A program made the translations under genes and the position numbers. 64,000 bases of DNA. Origin: Labia minor (Eukaryota > Arthropoda > Insecta > Dermaptera > Spongiphoridae). Below, piece by piece: positions 46,501 through 61,500 of this stretch (the first letter of the stretch is position 1; every line of letters starts with the position of its first letter). The DNA lies in the NCBI GenBank assembly GCA_963082975.1, contig OY720345.1, positions 26,048,611-26,112,610 of the forward strand. Reading direction: 5' to 3'. The notes beneath the pieces were generated by a model, which saw only the letters and a list, made by a program, of their open reading frames with translations, was not told where the DNA came from and ran no database searches.

Positions 46501-49500
46501 TTTTTACAGTTATTTTTATGACACTTCCAATTAGAATCTAGCAGATGCCAAATTTCATATTACCTTCACTTATACATTTTTTTTTATTTTAATGAAGAAT
46601 AAAAAGATAAAATCATTTATTTTAGAATTTAGGCCATTGAATATTGTGTTTTATTAAAAATATTTATTTTTAAAATTAAATAATAGTGAAATTTTGTTTG
46701 TTTTTCTTTTAATTTTAAATTGATTCATTAATTCAAATTATACTTAAATTAAAATTGCTTAATTATTGATATTCATTGAGAAATTTAAACTATAACAGAC
46801 ATGAGAAGAAATATTAATTATTGAAAAAAATGTTTACAATAATAAATACATCTTTATCTTAATCTTCCTTTGTGAGGATGGTGGGAATTTCGATGTTATT
46901 CCTATATTCTTAGTTTGCTCATTAAATTTTTTATAATTATATATATACGGTATAATATTATACAAGATATAGTATTTAATTTAATTATTTATTAAATTCT
47001 AGTCATGTTCAATGGGGACCCCTTTACAGTCCCTTTGAGTGATGATATTTTTTATTATTTATTTAACTATTTATTTATTTAGTGTATATTGTATGTATTG
47101 TTTAATTATTTATTGAATAGATAGATTTTGGGCTAAAAGAAAAAATTCATTCTTTCTAAGTGATCTATCTATCCGGGGAGCGTTGAGCCTGACACAATGG
47201 GATCAGTCAGGATTCAGTAATTTACTGTTTGTCTGGCTGTGCCTCGGCGAAGAGGATGAAATTCCCCCCGAAGGGATTGCTTAGAGCGAAACGAGATTAA
47301 TTATATACGATGGATGATTTCTTTAAGGCACAAATAGCCGTAGTTGCTGAGAAGCCTCGATCTTCAAATAATAAAATAAAAAATACAAATTGACTTGCTC
47401 ATTATTACCGGCCGACGATAGTAAGTTATTTTCGCACCAAATTTCACATAAGGAGATTTTTTTACATATCACCACGAATGTATTGGTTTTATCCTCGGGA
47501 AAAATCATCTTCATTATGTTTTTCTTAATTTAAAATTATATGACGTCACCCAGCACTTCATGACGTCACAGCCTCGGGTAACGCCGGCAACGCCGGCTAC
47601 TTCAGCTATATATTATAAATAAAATAAAATTAAAAATATTTATGTTATATCCATATCTGTTTTTTATTACATTAATAGATATATTAAAATTATTTGAAAT
47701 TGTTTCTGTAGTTGGAAATTAATTTATTTCAAACCGTCGGTCGGTTCGGACCTGGCCACAGGTCAACTTATTTTTATATCTGATAGAAAAAAGAATAATC
47801 ACTTGAACACAAAAAATAATATGTTTTCAGTCGTTCATAAAAATCATAGCTTATTATTTTGTTTAACCTTTTTATAAAATTAATAAATTAGTAAATATTT
47901 CTTAATATTAATAAAATGTATAAAAAAAAATCTTCCTTGTAAAAATTATTAAGTTCGAGTTATATTAGATAAAATTCTATATATAATTTAATAAACTATA
48001 TACCATATATATAATATTTTTCTTTTAATTCATAATGATAATTATCATTGTAAATACAAGAGCCAAAAAGGTAGTTATTATTGTGCAGAGGTTCGTACCT
48101 GGAACGACGAGACCTAGAGACAGTGAATTTATCTCTATCCATAAATATAAATGATTATGTTTCCATTTTACATATATATATATATATATATATTATAAGA
48201 GGTCACGATCTATTGTATTTCAAATTTTATAAATAAATGGAAAATAACATAAAATATTAGAAATTGTTTATTTTATATATTGGATATATGATACAATTTG
48301 AAATTCTATAATTTTTTTTTCTTATTAATAAATTGATTATATTAGATAAGATATCCAACTAATTTAAGAATTCAAAAATTATTTAAAATTTATAAAACTA
48401 TTATATTTTGATAATAGTTACGATGGGAACGAAATGGTTCGAATAAGTGAAGAAAAACTAACAATAAATTTATTTAGATGAGAAACAAAAGAGGAAGAAT
48501 AAGGACTGATAGTATATGATGGTAGTTAATAGGAAATTGGGAGAAGGTAAGAATTGGATGGAGGTGGCTCAAAATAGGGTCAGTTGATGGTCTAACTTCC
48601 TATTTCAATAATGTCACAGATAGATTCTGTCTATTAAAGAGAATAAATTTAAAAATTTAATTTCAGAAAGAGTGATTTATTGATAAATTAACTGATATAT
48701 ACTAAACATGACTTGTTATTATTATTCGTTAAAAATTTTAATTATATGATTAAATTACATTTATTTTTCATTAAAAGTTTTTTTTATAAATACATATAAT
48801 ATTATGACATTGGCTATTGTTAGAATGTTTATATTCTATTTTTCTTTTATTTAACGGATAAATAAATTGTGAAATAAAAGAAACTAAATAGAAAAAAAAA
48901 TGTTTTGAACTCAATGACTTTTGAATCTTTAATTAAACAATTCAGGTGGGCGATCGATGAGCAAGATATACAAATCACTTATAAGAGAATAAACAATTGA
49001 TCTTATTGTTTCTTTTGGCATAGAAAAGAATGCTTACGCCCCCTCACCATTGTAGATACGTAATATTTCTTTTGTATTTTATAACATCACTTAAAACTAC
49101 GATGTAATCAAGCATCTATTTATATATATAGAAAAATGTATTTATGTTTTTCCACTATGAATCTGTTTCTTTATAATCAAGGGATTTAATTACAAATCCA
49201 AAGTCGGCACCAGGGTAGCTATCACCCCGAGCGAGTAATTATAGTAATTATAATCCCCCCCTCCCAGTGGCCCATTATACAAATAATTAACTTTCTTTTT
49301 AATAATAAATAATATAAATGAGCGTTTCTTAACCTTTCAGAAAACTTGTTGCCTAGTTTTCAATAATAATTTTCATCGCGCCCTCCACTTACAATAAAAT
49401 GTATAGATCAAAAATGTATACTGAGTATTTTGGATTCTGTTTTTAAATTATTTTGAACTAATTGGTTTTTCTATATGTATCTGTATTTTCTTTCTTTTCA

Positions 49501-52500
49501 GTCTGTTAATCAATTTTTTTAAATAATATTTATTTATGGACTTTCTTGCGCCCCCTAAAGTGTGCGCCCCGCCAGTTGAGAATCACTGTTTTAAATAATA
49601 ATAATATGTACAAAAATAAAAGATAATCAACCCTTATTTAAGGTTAAGTATTAATTATAACTACTTGAAAATTTTAAACAAATAATCATTCTGAAATCGT
49701 TAATACCGTATTTTTTTTTTACTTTTATTCATATTTTAATTAATTCATTGAATAGGTATCTAATAGAATTAGAGAATATTTTTGAAACTTCTTTTTTTAT
49801 AAATGTACATGGCGAGTAAAATAGGAATTTAAAATATCATTACTTTATCATAAAAATTTATAATACAATATGATTAATATACTTTTGTGAATCAACCTTT
49901 TTATAATTTATTAAGATTTATACAGGGTGTCCCAAAATGAAAGAGCCGATTTCAATTTCATATTACAGATAAACTATGAAAGATACAAACACATTGCGCA
50001 TGTCATTGGATAGAGGAAGGTTCAAAGATTTGACTTTAAATCAATTAATACAATTAATAATAATATTAATTAAGTCTTATTATTTAATTAGTTTTATTAC
50101 TTATTGTTTACTTCGATATTAGATATATTAATGATATATATTTATACAAAATCTTTTGATTTTTTAATTCTACTTATTTATTTTTCATTCCTCTGGGACA
50201 ATTACCAAGATTTCATGAGAATGAAGATTTTTTTTATATAAATTTATTCTCAATGGAATCACTTCATTCAATTTCACTTTATAATAAGAATAAAATAAAT
50301 ATATAATAGAGGAATGCCAATATATATTTTATTTGCTATGTTGATGACAACAGATTTCAGTGGAATTTTTACGCAGGGCACTGAGCCAAGGGTTGTTACT
50401 TCATTGGTTTGTTGTTGTCTTCAGAAAGCATGTAGCAATCGGGCCCCATCCGATCATAAAAGTCTCATTTGTATAAAATGAAAAACAGAGTAACATTTAC
50501 ATTATCTATCAATTTTATAGCTCATAAATTTTAACATCGTTTAATTTCCACCCTCCATTGATTCTTAATCTAAAAATAAATATTTACAATGAATGTAAAT
50601 CACTTTTCTTAATAATATTAAGAATTATTATGTGATTTCCTAATCAGTTTTAAATCAAATTTTATTTTTTAAATTAATTCATTTAAATTGAGATAAAACT
50701 CAATGAGTGAAAAATTTTATTTATAGAAAAATGTATGTGTAGGTATCTAAACAATAATACAAATTTATTTATTTTCATAACTTTTAATATTATTATTTAA
50801 ATACCAATTTTATTTAATAAAAGAATTAAAAATAGAATAAAAATTCATATTAATATTTATTTATTAAAATAAGAAAAATAAATTTATTTTAGTTTCATTT
50901 AGCATTCTAATAAAGTTCATTAACCTAAAAATAGAATATTATAGTTACCTGATTTTTATACAATCAAATTATAGACAAAAAAATAAAGTGAAAAAATTGA
51001 TTTCTTAAATTTGAAATTAATCTCTCTCTCTCTGTGCTGGACAGAACTCGAAAGTTCTTTGCTGCAGCAACCACAAATCACCAAATGTCTCCAACCATCC
51101 AACTCCTACCATCTCCTATCTCTCTCACCTGCTAAAATTTAAAATTAATAAATTTTTGAAAAAAGAGCTTCTACTGAAAAAAATGAATAAAGTGGAAAAT
51201 TCAATGTTATTGGTCTTTTTCCTCATTTCTTTCACATAAACATATGAAAATTTTAACCAATAAAAGGACTTATTTATGCATTAGATTTATTAAGGTCTAG
51301 GTAAATAGATTTACCGACTCTTTCTCCGTGACAAGAGCAGGATTAACCAGTCCGTAGACACCCTTATCTTTCCAAACAACAATTAGGGAACATAAAATAT
51401 ATAACAACAATAAATAATGTGAAATACTAAAACAAATCTGTTGTTTAATGAAAAATATATTTGGTTGATGAAATGAAAATGACTTTTCAGTCGTTTTGAA
51501 AATGATTTAATGATAATTAATATAAATTAAAATAAAAATGAAATAAATAAACTTAGTCATTTTTCAAGTCGGAAAAAAGTGTTGAAATGCGATGGATGAT
51601 AGAACCCTGAGTGATGAACCCCAGGAGTTGGTTATTAAACCAAGAATGTACTAATATAATATACAACAATAAAATTTAGTTTTACTGAAAAGTATGTTTA
51701 TATATTTAAAAGATTTATTGTATGATATTTCTAATAAGAGTTGTAATGAAAGGTGAATTGAATAATAAAAAAGTTTCTTTAAATCAAAGCCAAGATATTA
51801 GTTTAAAAAATAGTAATAATTAGTTATTTATAAGTACTTTAATTAAACATTATTTTTTTGAGTAAAAAGTTGTTGAGTGTATGGAATTTAATTCCACAAA
51901 TAATTTTTTACATGAATTATTAATTTGAACAAAGACAAGACAGTAAATTTTAAAATAACTACAAAAAACTACTGATATATATGTATATATTTCTATATTT
52001 ATAATTTTACAGTTATCCAAAAAAAAAAATAGATTTCTTCTTTACAAAAATATTTTTAACATACACAGTTATATGAAAGTCTTTTTCATGTAAATATAAA
52101 CATTTCTCTATAACTTTTGACCACAAATATTGGTACATATCTGAATCGAAAATTATAAAAATAAATTAATTAAAGACTTTACATTTTAAAATTATATTAA
52201 AAAAAAATTAATCCAAATTTTACTTTAATGATGATTCTCTAGATTTTTTTTAAACCTGTTATATATCATTTTTATTATCCTGTGTAAATTTCAAGTTCAA
52301 GGAAAATCTTTAAACTCTATTTTAGAATAGTAGATAATAAGATAAGCTCCATATAATAAATAGTCTATAGCAGTGCTCCGCAACCGGTGTGCCGCGGCAC
52401 ACTGGTGTGCCTTAAAGGAGATAATAATAATAATAATAATATAATAATAATTATATAATAATAATAATTATGCGGATTTCTAAGTTTCATTTGATCGCGG

Positions 52501-55500
52501 CGGCACACCTGTATCTCCTTTAAGGCACACCAGTGTGCCGCGGCACACCGGTTGCGGAGCACTGGTCTATAGAACATCTATATTTCTATCAGTTAATTAA
52601 TTTTTTAAAAAAAGAAAATAATTATTATTTTTTAAAAGATATATCATAGTATTATTATTAATAATAAAGAAATCAAATCACGTAAGATCATAACTAATAA
52701 CAAAAGAAACGAAAAACAAATTATAATTAATAACTCGAAGGCTAAATAAGTCGGGCGTGTCCGAGGTCAACTAATACGGACGTAATTAGATACCTGACTT
52801 TCATAGATAGACTAAAGATTATATAATTCAAACATTTTATTGAATTTAAAATATAAGAGTTATATTTTTACAATATAACCTTAATTAAATATTTTTTTTT
52901 ATTATTTTAAATAAGTGGTTCCTAAACTCTTTTGGTTTACAGACCCCTATACCATAGTCGAAGCTTGCCCATGGATACTGGGTGAAAAACTACACAAAAT
53001 GTATAATAGTAAAATTAAAAATTTAACTTTGATATTTTGAATAGTAAAAATATAAAATAAATTAAACATTTTGTTGAAAGTTAAGTTCGGAATGAAGGGG
53101 ATTCGGACCTTAACCAAGGATTTGAAGGAACTCTTTACTTGGATATTCCTGACTGGGAGTTGAACCAATAGTCAACAAGTAGTCAAGCTCAGCGATGTCT
53201 GTTATTACTTGTAGTTTATGCACACATGCCTATATTTATATTTTAATTAGGACGTAAAAATCGTTTATGATTTATTCTTTGCTATTTATTTTATCTTCCA
53301 TATTAATAAAAATGTGCACAATTTTTTTTTATTTTATATTAAACCTTTCGCGGACCCCCTGACCTTGTTCAGGGATCCCCAAATCAATTTTAATTTTTCA
53401 AGGACCCTATGAATGATCCTATGGATCCCTTAGGGTTCATATGGATCACTTTGGGAAACACTATTTTAAAGTTTATTTTAATGATTTATTTGGGGAATAA
53501 TTAAAAATTTTTTAATTATAGAAACTACGCTAAATTCTAGTTATTGTTGTTATTCTTTTTTTTGTTATATTAATTAAATTAAATAAATTAAATAAATAAA
53601 TAAATAATCTGAAATAAAAATATATTATGATTGAGGGTTATAATGAATTTTATTTTTCAAATATTACTTGTATTTCAGTAATTAAAAAAGATATCGAAAA
53701 ATAAATAGACCACTAAATGATATATTTTAAATATAAATTTTAATAAAAAAATGTCTAATAAAATAGAAAAAGATTAAGCTAAAACTTAAATTGAAAAATA
53801 CAATTTTTTAAGGTTAAGGTTAATCTATTATAACTTCAAACGGATCAAATGAAAAATATTTTTTTTTTCTAAAAATAAAATTTTGTAATAAAAAGTTAAA
53901 ATAAAAAGGGATAGTAAGTAATAGCAATAAATCAGAAAATGATCTAATCTAGTTTTTTAGTGTGAAATTAATATCTTTTATAAATAAATAAATTAACCCT
54001 AAAAAACTGATGGCCCATGTTTAGTCTTTAAGAGTAATAGAATTAAAATATTATTATTATTATGATTATCTTTTTATTAAATATTATTCAACTTATAAAA
54101 CACTATTTTATTTTCAATTGATTTTTTTTTATTAAAAAAAAAATAAGATTTACAAAAGAATGAATTGAATGATTATGTTCTGCCATGAGAGTGAGGGTGG
54201 ATGTTTCTCTTCGGTTGAGTTGAATTCCATTCAATTTATTTGTTATGCCGCCTCGACACCTCTTTGAAGAATGCTATTAAATGGTGTAAATAATTAGCGT
54301 CCTTTTCCAAGCCGTTTAATTCAAAATAGGTTGAGTGATTCGTGTAGTTAATCAGGGAGGTGACTACAAAGTACGTCTTTGATAGTAAACAATTAAAAGA
54401 TTGTCACAACTTGATTTTATTTTTAAATTAAAAAAAAAATCCCCAAGCCAACAATACCATATTTTAATTTAAAATTAATTTTAAACAATTTTTCTTTTTA
54501 AAATATAAAGAATATTATTAATTTATTCTAGTCATACTATCGACAATCTTTTTTCATACGATTATTCTTATTAAATTCTTTATTAAAAAATTATTCTTTA
54601 CATATGTTCACCATTATTCTATACTTATAATATAATATTATTAATCACTCAATAATGGATTAGGGGAATCCAATAGTTAAACTCTCTAACTTCTTTCTGC
54701 ACCAATGTATCGACGTTTCGGTTCCGTATCAGGATCATCTTGATGACTTTTAATTTGTTATTTTTTGCATATGGAAGTCGAATGAATGTTCTTGTGTGAC
54801 TCATGAATGAGAAAGATGTCACAAGTCACAATTCAATATTTATATTTCTATAATGAACATTTAATAATTATTATCACCTTCCATATTCTAAAAAATAATA
54901 AATCCCAAGTTCTGAAGAGGGTATTGGTATAGAACCGAAACGTCGACATATTGTTTTGGGGGGATTCATTTCTAAATCTTGTTTTCCTGTTAGCTGCCCG
55001 CTGACTCCTGATCCATTATAAATTTTCTAATTATAGGTAATATAATTATAAATAAGTTAATTAATATTTTAAGGTAAGTTTATTTTATTTTTTAGTAGGG
55101 TAGTATTAATAATATTTCTTAGATTTACAATACAGTATGTAACTCACATAAACATATTTCAAATTAAAAAAAAATGATAAAGGTATAAATGTAAAATAAA
55201 TTGAAGGTAATTCTAATTAAGATATGATATCTAATATATCTATATATTGCACGTAGTAATGTGAATTATTCAATATATACACCACATAAAGTAGAATATA
55301 TTTGTCAACAACTAAAAGGTAATGGTTTTTACAAAAACTCTAATTAATTTCTTGATGACATTATTAAGAAAACAGAGAAGAAAAATGTAATGTAATTTTT
55401 GTTTTTATTATTTTTATATCTTTATTATGAATGTAGTCATTCTTCTTTTCTACCTCTTGAACTTAAGCCAAAGAACAAACCTCAACATGTTTCTTTAACC

Positions 55501-58500
55501 CCAGTAAAATAGAATTTGAATTAATTTTAATAATGTTTTTATTTTTGTGTTAAAAATCATAAATATCATTGGATTTGTACTATGGTAATAAAATTTCAAT
55601 TTAAATATAAAATGGCTGAAAGAAGGCACAAACAAAAAGGTAATATTTCTTTTTGGTCGAAAATCATTCGCAATATGAGGAAACTTTAAGAAAACAAAAA
55701 AAAAAAAAATGGTGGAATAGTACCTTTTTAAAATACAAATTTTGATAAAATGATTATCTTCTTCGAGATTCGTTTAGAATAATAATAATAAATTAATAAT
55801 AATAATAATAATAAATGTTATAATTTATTCTTATCTCTCTACAGTAGATTTAGAATATATCATTTATTAATATTTTACTATATTTCCGGTCATTACGGTG
55901 TTGATTGTGCAATTAATTAACGAGCTACTAATAAGAGGAGACTCAACGCCATGAATTACTTTTTCATAATTTTGACCATATTCTTCATATTGATTTAGAT
56001 AAATGACGTTGAACTTATTTTTACCAACACAATTATGAAATTATTTCTAAAATTACTAAATTCTCGTTACTTTTTAATAATACTTTTACTTTTACTTTTT
56101 ACTTTTTAATAATATAATATATATCTCGTTACTTTTTAAATATATATAATATATATAACATTCGCTATATTTCTTTATATGACTATTGAAACAAATTTCG
56201 TATTATATATTCCAAATTTTAGATAAATAGTTATAAGGTATATAATGTATATAAAATTAATTTAATTTATTTAAGTATTTTAATATAATACAAATAATTA
56301 TTGCTAGAATATCATTAGATTTATGTTTAATGTTCTGATTAGAATGGGTTCTGATTTATGGATTTGATTTTGTCGGGAAACCAGCAGCGAAACAGAAGAT
56401 TTAGAAATGAAACTCTCAACCAATGTGTCAGTCCCGTATCATATTCGAAAAAAAATAAAAGTAAAGTTATGAAGAAAGTTCTAAAACGGGATCGAAATGT
56501 TAGCACATTGTTTAAGTTCCTGCTCGCTGCCCGCGCGCGCGCGCGCGCTAACTCCTAAACCATTTTATTTATTCTTAATATTTATTTTAATTATTTGATA
56601 CCTTTTCTTGATTTTATTATATTATTTTATTATGTAATAATTTAACATTATAATTCGAAATGGATGAATTTAAAAACAGATATGAATCATTGATTTTGAA
56701 CTCAAAGGTGCACATTCAACTTTTCCATCTGATTTATTTATTTCAACAACAAAAAAAATCTAAAGATAACTAAGAATTTTTCCCGGATGATTCAGCGTCT
56801 GCTTAAGTTCTCACTTCTTTTATTTTTTTTTTTTATTTAAATTTAATATACGAAGTTGGCTGAGTTGCAGACGGGATTTTTTTTTAATGATGATAAACGA
56901 GAAATGAAAAGCAAATGTGGTTCAGCCAACGACATTGAGAAGATTTTTATAAAAATTCAATTCATTCAAGAGAATCTTTCGATTTGTAATAAACATTTAA
57001 ATTTTGGCACTAGTATTCGGATTTCATTCGAATGACTCAAACAGTTTTGGGTTGTCCCACAAACTTCCCATCAATAATTGTTATTTACATTTATAACTAG
57101 ATTTCTATGTAATTATTGATTAAAAATTAATTAATTAATTAATTATAAGTTAATCTAATCAAAATTTAATTTATTTTTTGAAAATATTCTTAAATAATAT
57201 CATGACATTCTAGAGCCCTTTTTAATAATATTCTTCTTGGTAAAAGAATAAATCTATTCAATTCAATCAAAAACAAATATTAGATAAGATATATCAATTA
57301 AATTTGTTTTTCTTGGTAAAAATAGTTTTTCATTCAAAAATTGTATTTTGTTATATACATCATAGATTTTATATGCTTATAAATTCAAATATTAAATTTA
57401 TTTAATATTATTTTAATTTTTTTTTTATTATTATTTATATATGCCTCATTGTGAATACAAAAAGATACGAAAAAAATAAAAAGACAAATAAAAAAACAAA
57501 TACAAATATTAATTGGCGATTATTCGACATTAGAAGGGTATTTTGTTTACAAAATTTCAGACAAATTCTCACTATTCCCCTCAAAGTCTCTCACCCCCAA
57601 AATGGATGGAAAACAGAGAACGGAAGTTGGATTTTAGAATTCAATTGATAAAATAGATAAATTATTAAATACAAAACTATCAGAAAGTAAAGTATTAGCG
57701 AAACTATTGTAGAAAATAGGACGTATCACAATTGTTACAATTATTTCTTATATTTATTTTTTAGTAATTATATAATTTGATTTAATCTTAATAAATGCGT
57801 GAAAAATCGGCAAAAGTTTGATGCCCTCTTGCGTTTATTTTTGTTTATAAAGAAACTATAATTTGCATTTGGCGTAGTGATTCATAAGTTTTGTAAAAGT
57901 TTAAAATATTTTTATTTTAAAAAATGTAATTTTTTTTGTTTTTTAAAAAATAATAAACTATTAAATGTTTCTAATAATAATATTCTAATTCTAATTTAAT
58001 AATAAAGAAGAAAATAAATAAAAATTTTAAATAGTTGAGAAGGTCTCATCTACCATTTACATATAATATACTTCCATCAATGCATATTAGTTAAAATAAT
58101 GTAATTTATAAATAAAATAATTTAAAATTTTTCAACATGCATATTCATAGATTTATGCTAATAATAATTAAAAAAAATTTTTTAAAAAATCTTTGAAAAT
58201 ATTTTAGAAGATTTAAAATAAATTTAACGATTATCATAAATTGGTTCAAATATATTACTAGATAATAATATCTAAATTTAATTCTAGAGTGGAATTTTTT
58301 CAATAATATTTAAAATAATAATCTTAGAAAAATATTTTTCAACTCTTATAGAAGATTAATATGAATAAATATAATTCTTGCTTTTAATAAATTAAAAACA
58401 TTTTCACTGATAAATATTTTCTTAAAAAAATATTTGATTTTTATTTTCAAACTTTTTTAAAAATATATTATCTCAAAAAACAAAACAAAAATTAAACATA

Positions 58501-61500
58501 TAAATAAATAATTTAATACGAATACAATTTAAAAGATTGATTTTGTCTTGATATAGAAAAAGATAAATTTGTTCAATATAAATTGAGAAAAAAGAAATAA
58601 AAAAAAATCTATTAAAACTTTTAAACTAGAATTTATAACAAAAATATCCCATTAAAATAGCTTTCTATTTTATTACTTTTATATAATTAAGAAAATAAAA
58701 TTTATTATTATAAAATAGAAATCAAACTAAAAAATTTTATTGAAAAAAAAAAAAATTCATAGCTATCGTGTGTATTTTCGTAGAAAATATCTTACTTAAG
58801 GTAATAGTTTATTTCTCGTGAAGAATTTGAATATTTTTTTTTAAAAAATAAATAATTAAATAAAATTGTAGTTATAAATCTTTTAAGAAACTGTATAAAA
58901 GATCTTGATTGCCAAGATTTGTTAAATTATATATATAAAATTGAATAAATAAATAAAATAAACTACTTTCTATTTTTAATATCAAGTTTCTTTATTCATC
59001 AAAATGGGAATAAAATTTAGTTACTATTTTAAGCTAGTATTTAGAAATTTTAAATAGATTATAAAACAAAATATTTTAATCAAAGGGCTTCTGGACTCCC
59101 TTCTTAAAGAGGTATCTTACCAAGTAAGATGGCTATAAGTCTACAGTCTAAATTTTGAAATTAACTTCTTTAATTTAAATTTAAATATTTTTTTATTTAA
59201 TATATCGCTTTTATAATTAAATTAATATTTTATAATTTATTTATTATTATATAAGGATAGACCCTGAAAATCACGCAGAAATTTAAAGAGAAATTATTAA
59301 TTATTGAATTTCCCTAGGCCCAAACTCGAGTGTTCAGTGTGGTAGACAGTCGTGCTAACCACTAACCACTGAAGACTTTTATAATTTAATATATACATAA
59401 ATTGTTATATGATCTTTTCGCCCAAGTTATGATATATTTTTCAAATAAATATTTTAGATAGATATATAAATTGTTTGATAATTGAACCACCTTTGTATCT
59501 CTTACAATAGTGTACAGCTTAAAATGAACACTTGTTTATATGATATGAAAATAATCCTATTAATTTTAACTTATTTAAATAATTTACATATTTATTTTAC
59601 TTTTATTTCTAAAATCAGTGCAAAAGTGTCATTAATTAAAAATAATTTTTAATTTACAAAAAGATGAATTTCTTAAAGAGATAAAGAGAAATTTAGAATA
59701 GAAAAATAAATGTTAATAAATTTCTTTACTTAAGCGAATTCCATACTTAATGGGATCATAATATAATCCAATTGAAAAGTAAATATCCTCCTTTTTCTCT
59801 TTACCATGTCAAAAATATTTATGATCTTTAATTTAATTAATATTTTCAAAGAGAGACATTCCATTAAATTAAAAAATAACTACGAATTTTTAATTAGCAG
59901 TATATATAACTCTAATGCAAACGACTTTATAGAAGAATGCACTTTTACTCTTTTCTATAAATCATAATTTATTTTTATCTGAAATAGAATTGAAAACAAC
60001 TATTAAAAAAATAAAAATAAAAATAAAAATATAAAAGTTTAAAAAAAATCTTTTGATTTTTATTTAGATATAATAATCCATTAATTAAATAAGCAATAGT
60101 ACTTTTTTAAATCATTATTGTCCTATACATATTAATTTTGATGTTATTTTTAAGACTTAAATTTCTTATTAATGAAATCTCTTTTTAATTCCATTTATTT
60201 TTTTGATTTTTATCGTAAGAATAATTCAATAAGAGTGGGACTAGAGCATTACAATAAATTCGTTTACATATCTCCATTATATATAAATTTATAACTTGAA
60301 AAATAATTTTAAATAATAACCTAATATTGAAATACAATTTTAAAATTGATGAATTACCTCATACGAAAATATTTTACTTTAATTAAATATTTAAATATTA
60401 ATTAAATTAAAGAATAAAGTGAGTAGTATCATATATAAATAAGTATATGAAATATATATATTCCATCAAATTAATATCAATATCTAACAATCTATTTATT
60501 TTAAGGTCCTTTCAAATTATATTTAATTTATTGATTTGGTTTGTTTGAAATTAGAATGAAAGAAATATTTTTCATATTTTTTTAATAATTTAAGAATTGA
60601 TTTTTATTTTTTCAGAAAATCAGCAAGAAAATCTCCAGCACGTCGAACTCTATCAGGTATCGCTCATGTGACGGATGGACTTCTTTTATGTGGTGCTCCG
60701 GCTCTTAGTCCTCTGATTATTGGTGGATTAGGGGTCACCTGTGTAATAAATGCGGCACCGGAATTACCAGACACCCCTTTACCAGTTGCTAAGGATGTTC
60801 AATATATTCGCGTGAATGTGAAAGATAAAATTACTGAAGATATTATCACAAGTTTAGATGAAATTGCTGATACAATTGAAAGAGTGAGTACTGAATAAAA
60901 TAATTAATTAAATTCACTACATAAATAAGAAATATTTTAATAGTTACGAAATTATACAAAAATGTATTCATATATATAATGTTCTTTTTTTACTATTTAG
61001 TCTGAGATAGTATTGCGATCACGAAAATTATCAATGTTTTTATACGTTTTGAAGGTCCCTGAGTCAATTTCACAAAAATGCCTGCGTATGTAGACTAGAT
61101 TAAGCAAAAACGGTTTGAGCTAGAATAATGAAATTTGGTATACGGGCATTATTCAAAATTCCTAGTTTTCTATCAACTTTTGAAAAATATAGCTCATTTG
61201 GAAGAGGACCATTACCTACAAGGTTTTCATTTTTTTCCTCTAAACTGACAGTAAAAATAAAGATATATGTTTGATAGTTTTTTTCATGATTAAAAATTAT
61301 ATAAAACTGCCATATATAGAATTCCAGCTTGATTGAATCGCTGAAAGTACCGGAATTAATTTTTTTAAATTTTTTAACTCGTTTACTGCTAATCACGCGC
61401 CAGCACGTGACGAGGTGTCATCAACAAAGAGCCAAAGACGCGCTTGAAGAATAACTATTATTTAATAATTTAATTTATAATTTAATTTTAATTAAATTTA

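Noticed and set aside
48085..48150. Possible tRNA gene suggested by GAGGTTCGTACCTGG
   Set aside because: No acceptor or anticodon stem can be folded upstream; kept only as a possible SINE fragment.
52365..52577. Minus-strand 70-codon frame
   Set aside because: Produced by the palindromic MITE, including a repeat-encoded Ile/Leu run.
61100..61396. Minus-strand 98-codon frame
   Set aside because: Lies in a family B repeat; the same frame is broken in other copies.
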